The notes under the pieces were generated by a model. The model was not told where the DNA came from and ran no database searches. It was given only the letters and a program-made list of their open reading frames with translations. A stretch of 64,000 nucleotides of DNA, taken from positions 1 through 64,000 of the forward strand of contig JBEKHL010000001.1 of NCBI GenBank assembly GCA_050012295.1, given 5' to 3'. A program made the position numbers and the translations under genes. Of this stretch, positions 52,934 to 61,505 are shown in pieces; position 1 is the stretch's first letter; the number at the start of each line of letters is the position of its first letter. This stretch comes from UBA6186 sp050012295. Its GTDB lineage: Bacteria > Pseudomonadota > Gammaproteobacteria > UBA6186 > Azoamicaceae.

Positions 52934-54193
52934 ATGCCGATTATCTCAAAATTATTTAATCAACCTTGGTTAAAATTATACATGGAAAAATGTGGGTATA
53001 AAAACATATCTACAGGAATTTGCCTTGGTTTAGCACATATGAGCATACAAGCCCTGTCACTTGGAGAATTAGATGCTTTTATAGATACATTACAGTTAAT
53101 TAATAATTTATTTTATAATAAACTGCACAATTGTAACCTTACAAAACAAGAACAAACCGCAATTACTATATTATTAGATGGAATTTCGTTATACCATCAT
53201 GAAGATACAAAATTAGCATTTAATCTATATAACATTTATAGTTTGTCTGGTTGCTATAAATTAAATCTATTAGACAGTTTTTTAAAAACCTTAGAAGATA
53301 CTATATCAGATTTCATTAAGTCTGATTTGATAAATACAAAACTTAATAATCAAATTTATTTTATATTACAGAGTAATAATCATGCGGTTGCTTTAGGTTA
53401 TAATTATAGAAATAACAACAAATGGACAATTGTTGATTCAACTCTACTATTCATGCCAAACGGATTAAATATAATAAGCAGCTCTTATTGTAAAGAACAA
53501 CTAATACCATTATTATATACCGCCTTTACTGGAAAAAAGATTAATGATTACAATCAAAAAATAGCGCTATTTACAAAAATATTTGTTACTCATCAAGCAC
53601 ATAATCATTGCTCTATAGCCCCCGTTAAAAAGCTCTTTAAATATATATTAAATAAACATAAACACTGGAAAAATTTACATGAAATAAAATCTACCAAACT
53701 TAACAATACTATTGTCGGCGGTTCTTGGTTATACGTGGCAGCAGCAAATGGCGACAGCAAAAAGGTACAACAATTAATCCAAGCTAACACCGATGTTAAC
53801 TCAACTAGTTGCGATAACATATCTGCTTTATGGGTAGCAGCCAAAAACGGTCATACTAAAGTAGTTAATTTGTTAATTAATGCTAATGCAAATATTGATA
53901 ATCCTGACAACGACGGTTCATCCCCTTTATGGATAGCCGCACAAAATGGTCATTTTAAAATAGTTGAATTGTTAATTAATGCTAACGCAAATGTTAACAT
54001 GCCTCACCAAAGTGGCGCCACACCTGTGTATATAGCCACTCAAAACAACCATACTAAAATAGTTGATTTATTAATTAAAGCTAATGCAAACATTAACTTA
54101 CCTACCACTTATGGTATAACCCCATTATGCTTAGCAAAACAACGCAATAACCATAACCTGCTTCTTAAATTAACAGCTGAAACCATCGGCTAA
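52934..54193 (+). CDS. Putative papain-like cysteine protease domain fused to ankyrin repeats (putative effector)
   Basis: 419 residues. The N-terminal domain (about 1-235) shows a possible Cys-His-Asp triad: C30 at the start of a helix in STGICLGLAHMSIQA, H150 in NNHAVALGYNY and D168 in WTIVDST. That pattern resembles papain-like/YopT-like (C58) bacterial effector proteases, but I cannot name the family with certainty. Residues about 255-415 form five ankyrin repeats, with units such as SPLWIAAQNGHFKIVELL. No signal peptide is visible. The gene follows pmbA by 64 bp. The next gene is a truncated copy of its N-terminus. The domain pair suggests a host-directed effector; catalysis is inferred. 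Confidence 0.75.
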   Translation: MPIISKLFNQPWLKLYMEKCGYKNISTGICLGLAHMSIQALSLGELDAFIDTLQLINNLFYNKLHNCNLTKQEQTAITILLDGISLYHHEDTKLAFNLYNIYSLSGCYKLNLLDSFLKTLEDTISDFIKSDLINTKLNNQIYFILQSNNHAVALGYNYRNNNKWTIVDSTLLFMPNGLNIISSSYCKEQLIPLLYTAFTGKKINDYNQKIALFTKIFVTHQAHNHCSIAPVKKLFKYILNKHKHWKNLHEIKSTKLNNTIVGGSWLYVAAANGDSKKVQQLIQANTDVNSTSCDNISALWVAAKNGHTKVVNLLINANANIDNPDNDGSSPLWIAAQNGHFKIVELLINANANVNMPHQSGATPVYIATQNNHTKIVDLLIKANANINLPTTYGITPLCLAKQRNNHNLLLKLTAETIG

Positions 54194-54270
54194 TTAACTC
54201 ATATTGAAACTAAAGCCATTTTAAAAAATAATAGGGTCCTTATAAAAAATATTTTTAAGAGGTTTTTAAA

Positions 54271-54576
54271 ATGCCCATTAATTTAAAATCAACCGGCAAA
54301 CCATGGCTCATAAACTGCATGGAAAATTGCGGCTATAAAAATGTATCTACTGGAATATGTCTTGGTTTAGCATACATGAGTATACATGCTATGTTAATTG
54401 GAGAATTAGGTGTTTTTATTAACAGGCTAAAATTAATTAATCATTTATATCACAACGAAAATTATGCTCTTACAATAGAACAAATTACCGATGTTCTTGC
54501 GTTTTTCGATGGAATTCAGTTATATCAAAACCCAAAAATCCATAGCGATTTATTTAAAAAAATAAATAAGGAATAG
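54271..54576 (+). CDS. Truncated paralogue of the protease-like/ankyrin protein's N-terminus
   Basis: 101 residues that align with residues 1-100 of the preceding gene: PWL...MEKCGYKN(I/V)STGICLGLA is nearly identical, and C30 is kept. The frame ends after QNPKIHSDLFKKINKE, so the region with the His and Asp of the putative triad and the ankyrin repeats is missing. AGAGG lies about 9 nt before the ATG. It is either a decaying duplicate or a small protein that has kept the fold's first half. It is followed 5 nt later by an unrelated gene. Confidence 0.65.
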   Translation: MPINLKSTGKPWLINCMENCGYKNVSTGICLGLAYMSIHAMLIGELGVFINRLKLINHLYHNENYALTIEQITDVLAFFDGIQLYQNPKIHSDLFKKINKE

Positions 54577-54581
54577 CTAGA

Positions 54582-55460
54582 ATGCCTATAACACTAACAC
54601 AAAAAAAACAATTAATAGATCAAATCGCCAACAATTTAACTGGAGATTTTATTAGAACCGATAAAGCAGATGGATTAGATATAGATAGAAGCGGAACAAT
54701 GCGATGCGGAACAAAAACTTATATGGGAAATGTTTATCCTATATTTGTAGCAACCAACGATATAAAAATTATATTTAACATTGATAACCAAGAATTATTT
54801 ACAATAAAAGAATGTAACTGTATAAAATGCGGTAGATATCGGTATGTTAACGGAAAACAAAACTACTATAGAAAAATCATAGAAACAAATATAGTTAATC
54901 TTGTTATTACAAAAATTCCAAATACTAACGATCAAATAACTTTAATATGTATTGGTAGCGATTGGGCTGGATTATCTGTGATTTTAGCTAATTTATATAA
55001 AATCGGTTATATAAATTTCTCTATAATTAATATAGAACAATCCCAAGATAAATATAATAGAAACATGGCACAATTAGAACAAATAAATAATATCGCATGT
55101 TTACAATTTTGGAAAGAACTATTTTCAAATGCAAGTATTCAATGCATAACTATCGGTGTAGATACTAAAAATACAAATTTATCTATATTTATCGAACGTT
55201 TTATAACAACCCCCAAATTAATTATTTTTGCTGAAGATTTAGGTGATATTGATGATAGAATACTAATTCATAATAATTGTATTAACACAATTGTTGATGC
55301 TATAAAAAAAATTAAAACTGAAAAAACATTAGCAAGTGATCACAAGATATTTGTTGTTCAGTTTGACGGAACAATAATAGAAAATAGTATTGTTCCTTCT
55401 AGTAAAAAATCTACTAATAGAAATTCTTTTCTGGGATTAAGAAAAGGATTTTTATTATAG
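54582..55460 (+). CDS. Unknown protein with a CxCxxC motif
   Basis: 292 residues, unrecognised. An N-terminal region (1-75) ends in KECNCIKCGRYRYVNGK, a CxCxxC arrangement that could bind metal. The middle (100-150) has alternating strands and a small-residue segment (LICIGSDWAGLSVILANL) that looks like a nucleotide-binding Rossmann turn, though not a known motif. The C-terminus is basic (SKKSTNRNSFLGLRKGF). It starts 5 nt after the truncated paralogue and overlaps the secA stop by 6 nt tail to tail. No function is assigned. Confidence 0.65.
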   Translation: MPITLTQKKQLIDQIANNLTGDFIRTDKADGLDIDRSGTMRCGTKTYMGNVYPIFVATNDIKIIFNIDNQELFTIKECNCIKCGRYRYVNGKQNYYRKIIETNIVNLVITKIPNTNDQITLICIGSDWAGLSVILANLYKIGYINFSIINIEQSQDKYNRNMAQLEQINNIACLQFWKELFSNASIQCITIGVDTKNTNLSIFIERFITTPKLIIFAEDLGDIDDRILIHNNCINTIVDAIKKIKTEKTLASDHKIFVVQFDGTIIENSIVPSSKKSTNRNSFLGLRKGFLL

Positions 55461-58148
55461 CCCACCATGACAATGCTTATATTTTTTGCCAGATCCGCAA
55501 GGACAAAGCTCGTTTCTACCTACTTTTTGAATATCATGATTATCATCATTATCATGATGAATATATGTTACATTGCTTAAATCTAATACGTTTAAATCAG
55601 GATCTATTTCATCATGCCTATATTCCACAGCTTTAGGTAACTGTAATAATTTTTGATCTATACTATGCATATCGCCACCATCTTGAAACCGCATACGCGC
55701 TAAAACTGCAACAACCTCTCGCATAATCGCCGATAACATCGCAGAAAATAACGTAAATGCTTCTCGTTTATATTCTTGTTTAGGATCTTTTTGTGCGTAA
55801 CCACGTAAATGAATGCTCTGCCTTAAATAATCCATAGTTGCTAAATGCTCTTTCCAATGATTATCTAATACATTTAACATCACTACTTTTTCTAAATGTC
55901 TCATATTTTCCGAACCAATTAATTTTTCTTTACTGGAAAATAATTCATCAAAAATACTAATGACTTTTTCTTTTATTTCTTCTGCTGATAAATTTTGATC
56001 TATTTCTAACCATTGTTTTATCGATATTTTATGATCAAACTCAAAATCTAAATATTCTTCTAATCCAGATAAATTCCATTCTTCTATTAAACTATTAGCT
56101 GGAATAAATTCATTCAAAATTTTTCCCAGCTCTTGATGCAGCATAGAAGCTACCGTTTCAGAAAAATCGTTACTTGCAATTAACTCTGATCGTTGATTAT
56201 AAATAACAGTACGCTGATCATTAGCTACATCATCAAAATCTAACAATTGTTTTCTAATATCAAAATTATGCCCTTCTACTTTACGTTGAGCATTTTCTAC
56301 TGCTCTTGTTATAAGTGTGTGTGTAATCGCCTCGCCTTTTTCTAATCCTAATTTATGTAAAATCGCCGAAATTTTATCGGATATAAAAATTCTCATTAAA
56401 TGATCTTCTAATGATAAATAAAATTTAGTGATCCCAGGATCTCCTTGCCGACCAGTTCGGCCACGTAATTGATTATCAATACGACGTGACTCGTGTCGCT
56501 CGGAACCAATAACTTTTAACCCACCAAGTGCTATAACTTCATCATGTCGTTGTTGCCATGCTAACTTACATTTTTCTATTTGTGTCGGATCATTATAATT
56601 TGCCTGAACTAGTTCTGCTTTTAAGTTACCGCCCAAAACTATATCTGTACCACGCCCAGCCATATTAGTTGCAATAGTAACCGCACCTGGACGTCCTGCT
56701 TCTGCTATAATCTCTGCTTCTTGTTCATGAAATTTAGCATTTAATACCTGATGCTTAATTTTTTTTGCTACTAATAAAGAAGATAATAATTCCGAATTTT
56801 CTATAGAGCTAGTACCGACTAATACTGGCTGACGACGACTTATACAGTCTTCTATATCTTCTAAAACTGCATCAAATTTTTCTTGCTGTTTTAAGTAAAT
56901 CACATCCGGAAGATCTACTCTTCGACAAGGAGCATTAGTTGGAATTACTACCACTTCCAAATTATAAATATGCTGCATTTCATAAGCTTCTGTATCTGCA
57001 GTACCTGTCATGCCAGACAACTTATCGTATAAACGAAAATAATTTTGAAATGTTATAGATGCCAATGTTTGGCTTTCATTTTGGATTTTAGCTCCTTCCT
57101 TGGCTTCAATAGCTTGATGTATACCTTCGGACCACCGCCTACCTATCATAGCTCGACCGGTATGCTCATCAATAATAATTATTTCTTGATCTTTTACTAA
57201 ATAATCAACATCTTTTTTAAACAAATAATGCGCTTTTAAAGCCGCATGAACATGATGCACAAGATTAATATTTCCTGCATCATACAAATTTTCCCCTGTT
57301 TTTAATAAATTTTCTTGCAATAAAATTTTTTCTATTTTTTCGTGTCCTTGCTCGGTTAATAAAATTTGTCTATTTTTTTCATCAATATTAAAATCTTGTT
57401 CTAACTTCAATTGTTTTACTAAAATATTTATATTCATATATAAATTTACATTATCTTGGCTAGCACCAGAAATAATTAATGGCGTACGTGCTTCATCAAT
57501 CAGAATAGAATCTACTTCATCAACAATAGCATACGCTAAACTACGTTGTACCACTTCTTCTTTAGAAAAAGCCATATTATCGCGCAAATAATCAAAACCA
57601 AACTCATTATTAGTACCATGAATAATATCTGCACTATACGCTGCTATTTTTTCTTCTCTAGACATATTGTTACTAGTAATGACCCCTACTTGCAAACCCA
57701 ATGCATCGTATATTGGCTTCATCCACATAGCATCACGCTTAGCTAAATAATCATTAACAGTTACAATATGTACCCCGTTCCCCGTTAAAGCATTTAAATA
57801 AGCAGGCAAAGTTGCCACTAAAGTTTTGCCTTCACCAGTTCGCATTTCTGCAATTTTTCCTTGATGCAAAACAATACCACCCATCAACTGTACATCGAAA
57901 GGACGCATATTTAATGTTCGCTTTGCCGCTTCTCTAACTACAGCAAAAGCTTCTGGTAATAATTGATCTAAAGTTTCCCCATTTTTATAACGATTTTTAA
58001 ATTCTATAGTTTTATTTTTAAGCTCAAGTTCATTAAGCTTACTAACAACCACTTCTAGCTTGTTAATTTCTACAACTATATGGGATAATTTTTTTATAGT
58101 GCGTTCATTTTTACTACCAAAGATTTTTTTTAATAATTTTATCAACAT
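55455..58148 (-). CDS. secA: Preprotein translocase ATPase SecA
   Basis: Motor ATPase of the Sec system, receiving preproteins from SecB. Walker A MRTGEGKTL (about 102-110), the DEAD-like VDEVDSILIDEARTPLI and the RGRTGRQGDPG motif of the second motor domain are visible. The C-terminal SecB/phospholipid-binding zinc tail is intact: CPCGSGKKYKHCHGG. The 897 residues are full length. It is divergent from dciA with 24 bp between the starts, and its stop overlaps the unknown gene on the other strand. Confidence 0.98.
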   Translation of the reverse strand: MLIKLLKKIFGSKNERTIKKLSHIVVEINKLEVVVSKLNELELKNKTIEFKNRYKNGETLDQLLPEAFAVVREAAKRTLNMRPFDVQLMGGIVLHQGKIAEMRTGEGKTLVATLPAYLNALTGNGVHIVTVNDYLAKRDAMWMKPIYDALGLQVGVITSNNMSREEKIAAYSADIIHGTNNEFGFDYLRDNMAFSKEEVVQRSLAYAIVDEVDSILIDEARTPLIISGASQDNVNLYMNINILVKQLKLEQDFNIDEKNRQILLTEQGHEKIEKILLQENLLKTGENLYDAGNINLVHHVHAALKAHYLFKKDVDYLVKDQEIIIIDEHTGRAMIGRRWSEGIHQAIEAKEGAKIQNESQTLASITFQNYFRLYDKLSGMTGTADTEAYEMQHIYNLEVVVIPTNAPCRRVDLPDVIYLKQQEKFDAVLEDIEDCISRRQPVLVGTSSIENSELLSSLLVAKKIKHQVLNAKFHEQEAEIIAEAGRPGAVTIATNMAGRGTDIVLGGNLKAELVQANYNDPTQIEKCKLAWQQRHDEVIALGGLKVIGSERHESRRIDNQLRGRTGRQGDPGITKFYLSLEDHLMRIFISDKISAILHKLGLEKGEAITHTLITRAVENAQRKVEGHNFDIRKQLLDFDDVANDQRTVIYNQRSELIASNDFSETVASMLHQELGKILNEFIPANSLIEEWNLSGLEEYLDFEFDHKISIKQWLEIDQNLSAEEIKEKVISIFDELFSSKEKLIGSENMRHLEKVVMLNVLDNHWKEHLATMDYLRQSIHLRGYAQKDPKQEYKREAFTLFSAMLSAIMREVVAVLARMRFQDGGDMHSIDQKLLQLPKAVEYRHDEIDPDLNVLDLSNVTYIHHDNDDNHDIQKVGRNELCPCGSGKKYKHCHGGL

Positions 58149-58172
58149 TTTTTATAGGCCTATTTACAATAT

Positions 58173-58652
58173 ATGAAATATATTAGCATACATTCTATTA
58201 ATGCTTTATTACAAAATTCTCCAACTATTACCAATATTCGTAATAAATTACAACAACTACAGCAATTAAATAAAATTGTAGCTAAATTACTACCACCAAC
58301 GATCTCTTGTCATTGTTCCGTTGCAAATTTAAGAGACGGCATATTGATCTTAACAACCACTAGCCCAGTTTGGAATCACCAAATAAACTTTTTAAAAATG
58401 GATTTACTTGACAAACTAAGAATTAGCGAGCCTGCTTGGGCCGGGATCAGCTCTATTTTAGTAAAAACTAATTATCTTATAGAGGAACTAACCACATACC
58501 AACCAGATCCTATTAATAATATACAAAACACTAATAATAATTCTAAAAAATTTTTTATTTCAGAAAAAAATGCTGAAATCATTAATGGCATTGCTAATAA
58601 TGAGATCTCTTATCTACCACTAGCCATGGCCCTAAAAAAATTAACAAGTTGA
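58173..58652 (+). CDS. dciA: DUF721 protein, likely helicase loader DciA
   Basis: 159 residues with the DUF721 domain (about 20-125: LQQLNKIVAKLLPPTISCHC..., SPVWNHQINFLKMDLLDKLR). DciA loads DnaB in bacteria that lack the phage-derived DnaC, and its gene commonly neighbours secA in proteobacteria, as here (divergent). The C-terminal tail is polar. The domain match is good by pattern, and the loader function follows from family knowledge. Confidence 0.82.
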   Translation: MKYISIHSINALLQNSPTITNIRNKLQQLQQLNKIVAKLLPPTISCHCSVANLRDGILILTTTSPVWNHQINFLKMDLLDKLRISEPAWAGISSILVKTNYLIEELTTYQPDPINNIQNTNNNSKKFFISEKNAEIINGIANNEISYLPLAMALKKLTS

Positions 58653-58712
58653 CAATACCAATAAAATAATGTCACGTATTAATAATAAACCTTTAAACAT
58701 AGAGAGATTGAC

Positions 58713-59675
58713 ATAAAAAACATACATCATTCTAAAAAGCAATTAATACAAGCTAAAGTCAAGCTAAACCAACTTGAAACTTACATACATAGTTTACAAC
58801 ATGAAATACAGTATATTTTAGGTTGTTTGATCATTAATTTTGCTGACAACATATTTTGTAATAAAATAAACAATATGTTTTCAACTGTAAATATGATTTT
58901 TCTTAAAATATATTTTATAGAAAATTTTGATACAACTTTATTATTACTCTCTCAAAATACACTTAAATCCATAAAATTATTAATATCTCAGGTACACAAT
59001 CAGATTGTTTACTTAACTATTTTAAATAAAATTAAAAAATTCTTATTTGCAGTTTCACAATTTAATAATCAAAAACAGACATTTAGAATTTTAAATAACA
59101 ACAGCCATGCTAAAATATTGCATAAAATTACTAATTTGACAACACCATGCTTAAACCCAGCAATTTTTTTGGCTAGTTTTGATCTTGTTAAACTAGCCTC
59201 CATAAACTTAGATCCCAATATAAAATCATTAAACTTTTGCATTGCTAAGTTACAGTGTTTTATAAGAGTAGCGACCGAACAACCTCAGTGTCCCTGTAAT
59301 TTTAATGATTTAATGACCATTACTAATCTGATAAATATCTATTATTCATGCCTGGGTATATTTAAAAACTACAAACAACAATCTATACTCTATAAATTTT
59401 CAAGTAAATGTTTTTTGAAAAACAGTCATGATCTTTATATAACAAAAAATATTATTAAGTACATAATAGACTGCAACCACGTATTAAGTGTAGAATTAAT
59501 AAACACTAACGCTAAATTACAAGAATTTAAAAATAAATTACTCCAGGTTATTCTGTTGATGAGTTTTCAATTAAATAATGAGATGTTTTCGGTCACCTGG
59601 AGTCACAAAAAGATACCATACAATATAGCACAAGCTAAGTGCTTTTATAAACAATTTATAGAGGTATTTAAATAA
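58713..59675 (+). CDS. Unknown helical protein with an uncertain start
   Basis: A clear ATG-free upstream part: the safe reading starts at the TTG at 58827 and gives 282 residues, but the same frame is open and protein-like back to about 58690, reading for example KQLIQAKVKLNQLETYIHSL as a helical segment. AGAGAG (58701-58706) lies 6 nt before an ATA at 58713. Thus either a rare ATA/ATT start is used, or the true start has been lost, or the TTG is used. The protein is Ile/Leu/Asn/Lys-rich with 11 or so cysteines, one CPC pair, and no known domain. Its stop overlaps the next start (TAATG), so the two are coupled. Confidence 0.6.
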   Translation: MKNIHHSKKQLIQAKVKLNQLETYIHSLQHEIQYILGCLIINFADNIFCNKINNMFSTVNMIFLKIYFIENFDTTLLLLSQNTLKSIKLLISQVHNQIVYLTILNKIKKFLFAVSQFNNQKQTFRILNNNSHAKILHKITNLTTPCLNPAIFLASFDLVKLASINLDPNIKSLNFCIAKLQCFIRVATEQPQCPCNFNDLMTITNLINIYYSCLGIFKNYKQQSILYKFSSKCFLKNSHDLYITKNIIKYIIDCNHVLSVELINTNAKLQEFKNKLLQVILLMSFQLNNEMFSVTWSHKKIPYNIAQAKCFYKQFIEVFK

Positions 59676-61441
59676 TGGACAAAAAATATTCTTTCTCTCT
59701 TGGTGCAGATAACTTTCGAGAGTTGGTTAGTAGCGATGAATTAAATGTAGATCCAAATAAGTTATTTGTTGATAAGAGTTTGTTTATTAAAGATTTTATA
59801 GATAATAATTCTAAAGTTTTACTAATTACTCGTCCCAGACGTTGGGGAAAATCTCTTATTTTATCTATGCTGCAACATTTTTTTAGCAACGAAGTTAATG
59901 GGATGCCTACAGAAAATTTATTTAAAAGTTTAAAAATTTCTGAATACATTACAGACAATTCAAAATATAAAGATTATAAGGGGCAATACCCAGTAATTCT
60001 TGTAAGTTTTAAAGATTTACAGGGATTAGATTATCCTACAACAGAAGAGAGGGTAAAAGAAATAATAGCTGAACTTTATAGACAACACCTATACTTATTA
60101 AAAAGCACTGTTCTTGAACAGACCTATAAATCTCAATTCGAACGCATTGTAAATAAACAAGCTGTTTATGGTGAATTTGTAAGTTCCTTAAAATTTTTAA
60201 GTGAGTTGCTATATAAACATTATGGCAAAAAAGTATATGTGTTTATAGATGAATACGACAGTATGCTTAATAATTCTTATAATAACCCAGAATTATTAGA
60301 AAAGATAACAATTTTTTTTAACACTTTGTTTGGCTCTTGTTTAAAAAGTAATTTCTATTTGGAGAAAGGATTTATTACCGGAGTATTACGAGTTGTTAGT
60401 GGTAATATTTTTTATGGTTTAAATAATCTAAGCGAATATACGGTATTAGATAATAACTTTAGCGAATATTATGGTTTCACAAGAAGTGAAGTTAATGAAT
60501 TATTTTCTAAAATAAATTTTCATAAAGATGAAGAAATAAAAAATTGGTATAACGGTTATCTTATAGGAAATAATGCTATTTATAATCCGTGGTCTATAAT
60601 GCAATGCTTAAGCAACAATGGACAATTAACCCCTTATTGGATTAAATCTAGTAATCCATCGATTCTTAAAGATCTATTAATGAATAAGTCTTCTATTGAA
60701 CATAAATTAACACTACTAGAACTAATCAAAACTGGAACAGCTAACTTAAAGCTTTCATTAAAATCCCAAATATCTTTAGAACAAATGAATACTGATTTAG
60801 AATACTTATGGAGCGTGCTTGTGCATGCTGGTTATTTGACTATAGTAAGTCCTACCCAACCGAAACAAATTAAACTTCCTAATACAGAAATAGCGGAACT
60901 AATCAAAGAATATATACACGAATGGTTTGTATCAAATCCGCTTTTAACTATTGCTACAAATAGTTTATTAGCAGGAGATCTGGTGTGTTTCAAAAACACC
61001 TTAAAAGAAGTATTAGTTTATGATGAAGCATTAAGCTATTTATTAAATACTGCAACATATAATACTTTTAATAGCACCCAACTAATGAATAATAAACATT
61101 TGAACTTTAAAGAATTTTTATACCAATTTTTAATTATGGTAGAACTGAAGAGTATAGTTGATAAAGAAACAGCTATTTATGCCATAATTCTTGAATCGCA
61201 TGACAATAATATTTATAAAAAAGAGTTGAATTTTACAACAATTAATCATGAAAAAAAATTATATATGGTTGGAAACGTAAAAGAAAATAAGGATAAGAAT
61301 ATAGATCTAACATTATTTGCTAAAGAACGATGTTTAAAACAAATTGACATTAATAACCTTGAGGTAAAAGTACAAACCTACAAACTAATTAGGATTGGAA
61401 TTGCTTTTTGTGACAATGAATTTGAAATAATTTATATCTAA
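59675..61441 (+). CDS. AAA-ATPase-like protein with degenerate PD-(D/E)XK C-terminus
   Basis: 588 residues. The N-terminal AAA-ATPase_like domain (about 5-220) has the family Walker A RPRRWGKSL (about 54-62), the preceding YFVDKS-like LFVDKSLFIKDFI and a Walker B VYVFIDEYD (about 189-197). The C-terminal third corresponds to the PD-(D/E)XK nuclease-like part (DUF1703) found in this family. However, the usual G-R-x-D and E-x-K pattern is not evident (closest is NKDKNIDLTLF), so nuclease function may be lost. Such proteins are widespread, multi-copy and uncharacterised in host-associated bacteria. It is coupled to the preceding unknown gene. Confidence 0.82.
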   Translation: MDKKYSFSLGADNFRELVSSDELNVDPNKLFVDKSLFIKDFIDNNSKVLLITRPRRWGKSLILSMLQHFFSNEVNGMPTENLFKSLKISEYITDNSKYKDYKGQYPVILVSFKDLQGLDYPTTEERVKEIIAELYRQHLYLLKSTVLEQTYKSQFERIVNKQAVYGEFVSSLKFLSELLYKHYGKKVYVFIDEYDSMLNNSYNNPELLEKITIFFNTLFGSCLKSNFYLEKGFITGVLRVVSGNIFYGLNNLSEYTVLDNNFSEYYGFTRSEVNELFSKINFHKDEEIKNWYNGYLIGNNAIYNPWSIMQCLSNNGQLTPYWIKSSNPSILKDLLMNKSSIEHKLTLLELIKTGTANLKLSLKSQISLEQMNTDLEYLWSVLVHAGYLTIVSPTQPKQIKLPNTEIAELIKEYIHEWFVSNPLLTIATNSLLAGDLVCFKNTLKEVLVYDEALSYLLNTATYNTFNSTQLMNNKHLNFKEFLYQFLIMVELKSIVDKETAIYAIILESHDNNIYKKELNFTTINHEKKLYMVGNVKENKDKNIDLTLFAKERCLKQIDINNLEVKVQTYKLIRIGIAFCDNEFEIIYI

Positions 61442-61448
61442 ATAAAAA

Positions 61449-61492
61449 TAAATATTGGTGTAGAAGAAAATCTTCAACCACACCAATATTTA
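61449..61492. terminator. Bidirectional terminator hairpin between convergent genes
   Basis: A perfect 13-bp inverted repeat (61449-61461 and 61480-61492) has a second 5-bp stem, GAAGA/TCTTC, inside. It lies 8 bp after the AAA gene (plus) and 14 bp after the GNAT-like gene stop (minus). T-rich sequence follows only loosely, but position and symmetry make a shared terminator likely. Confidence 0.75.
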
Positions 61493-61505
61493 ATAGTTTA
61501 ATTAA

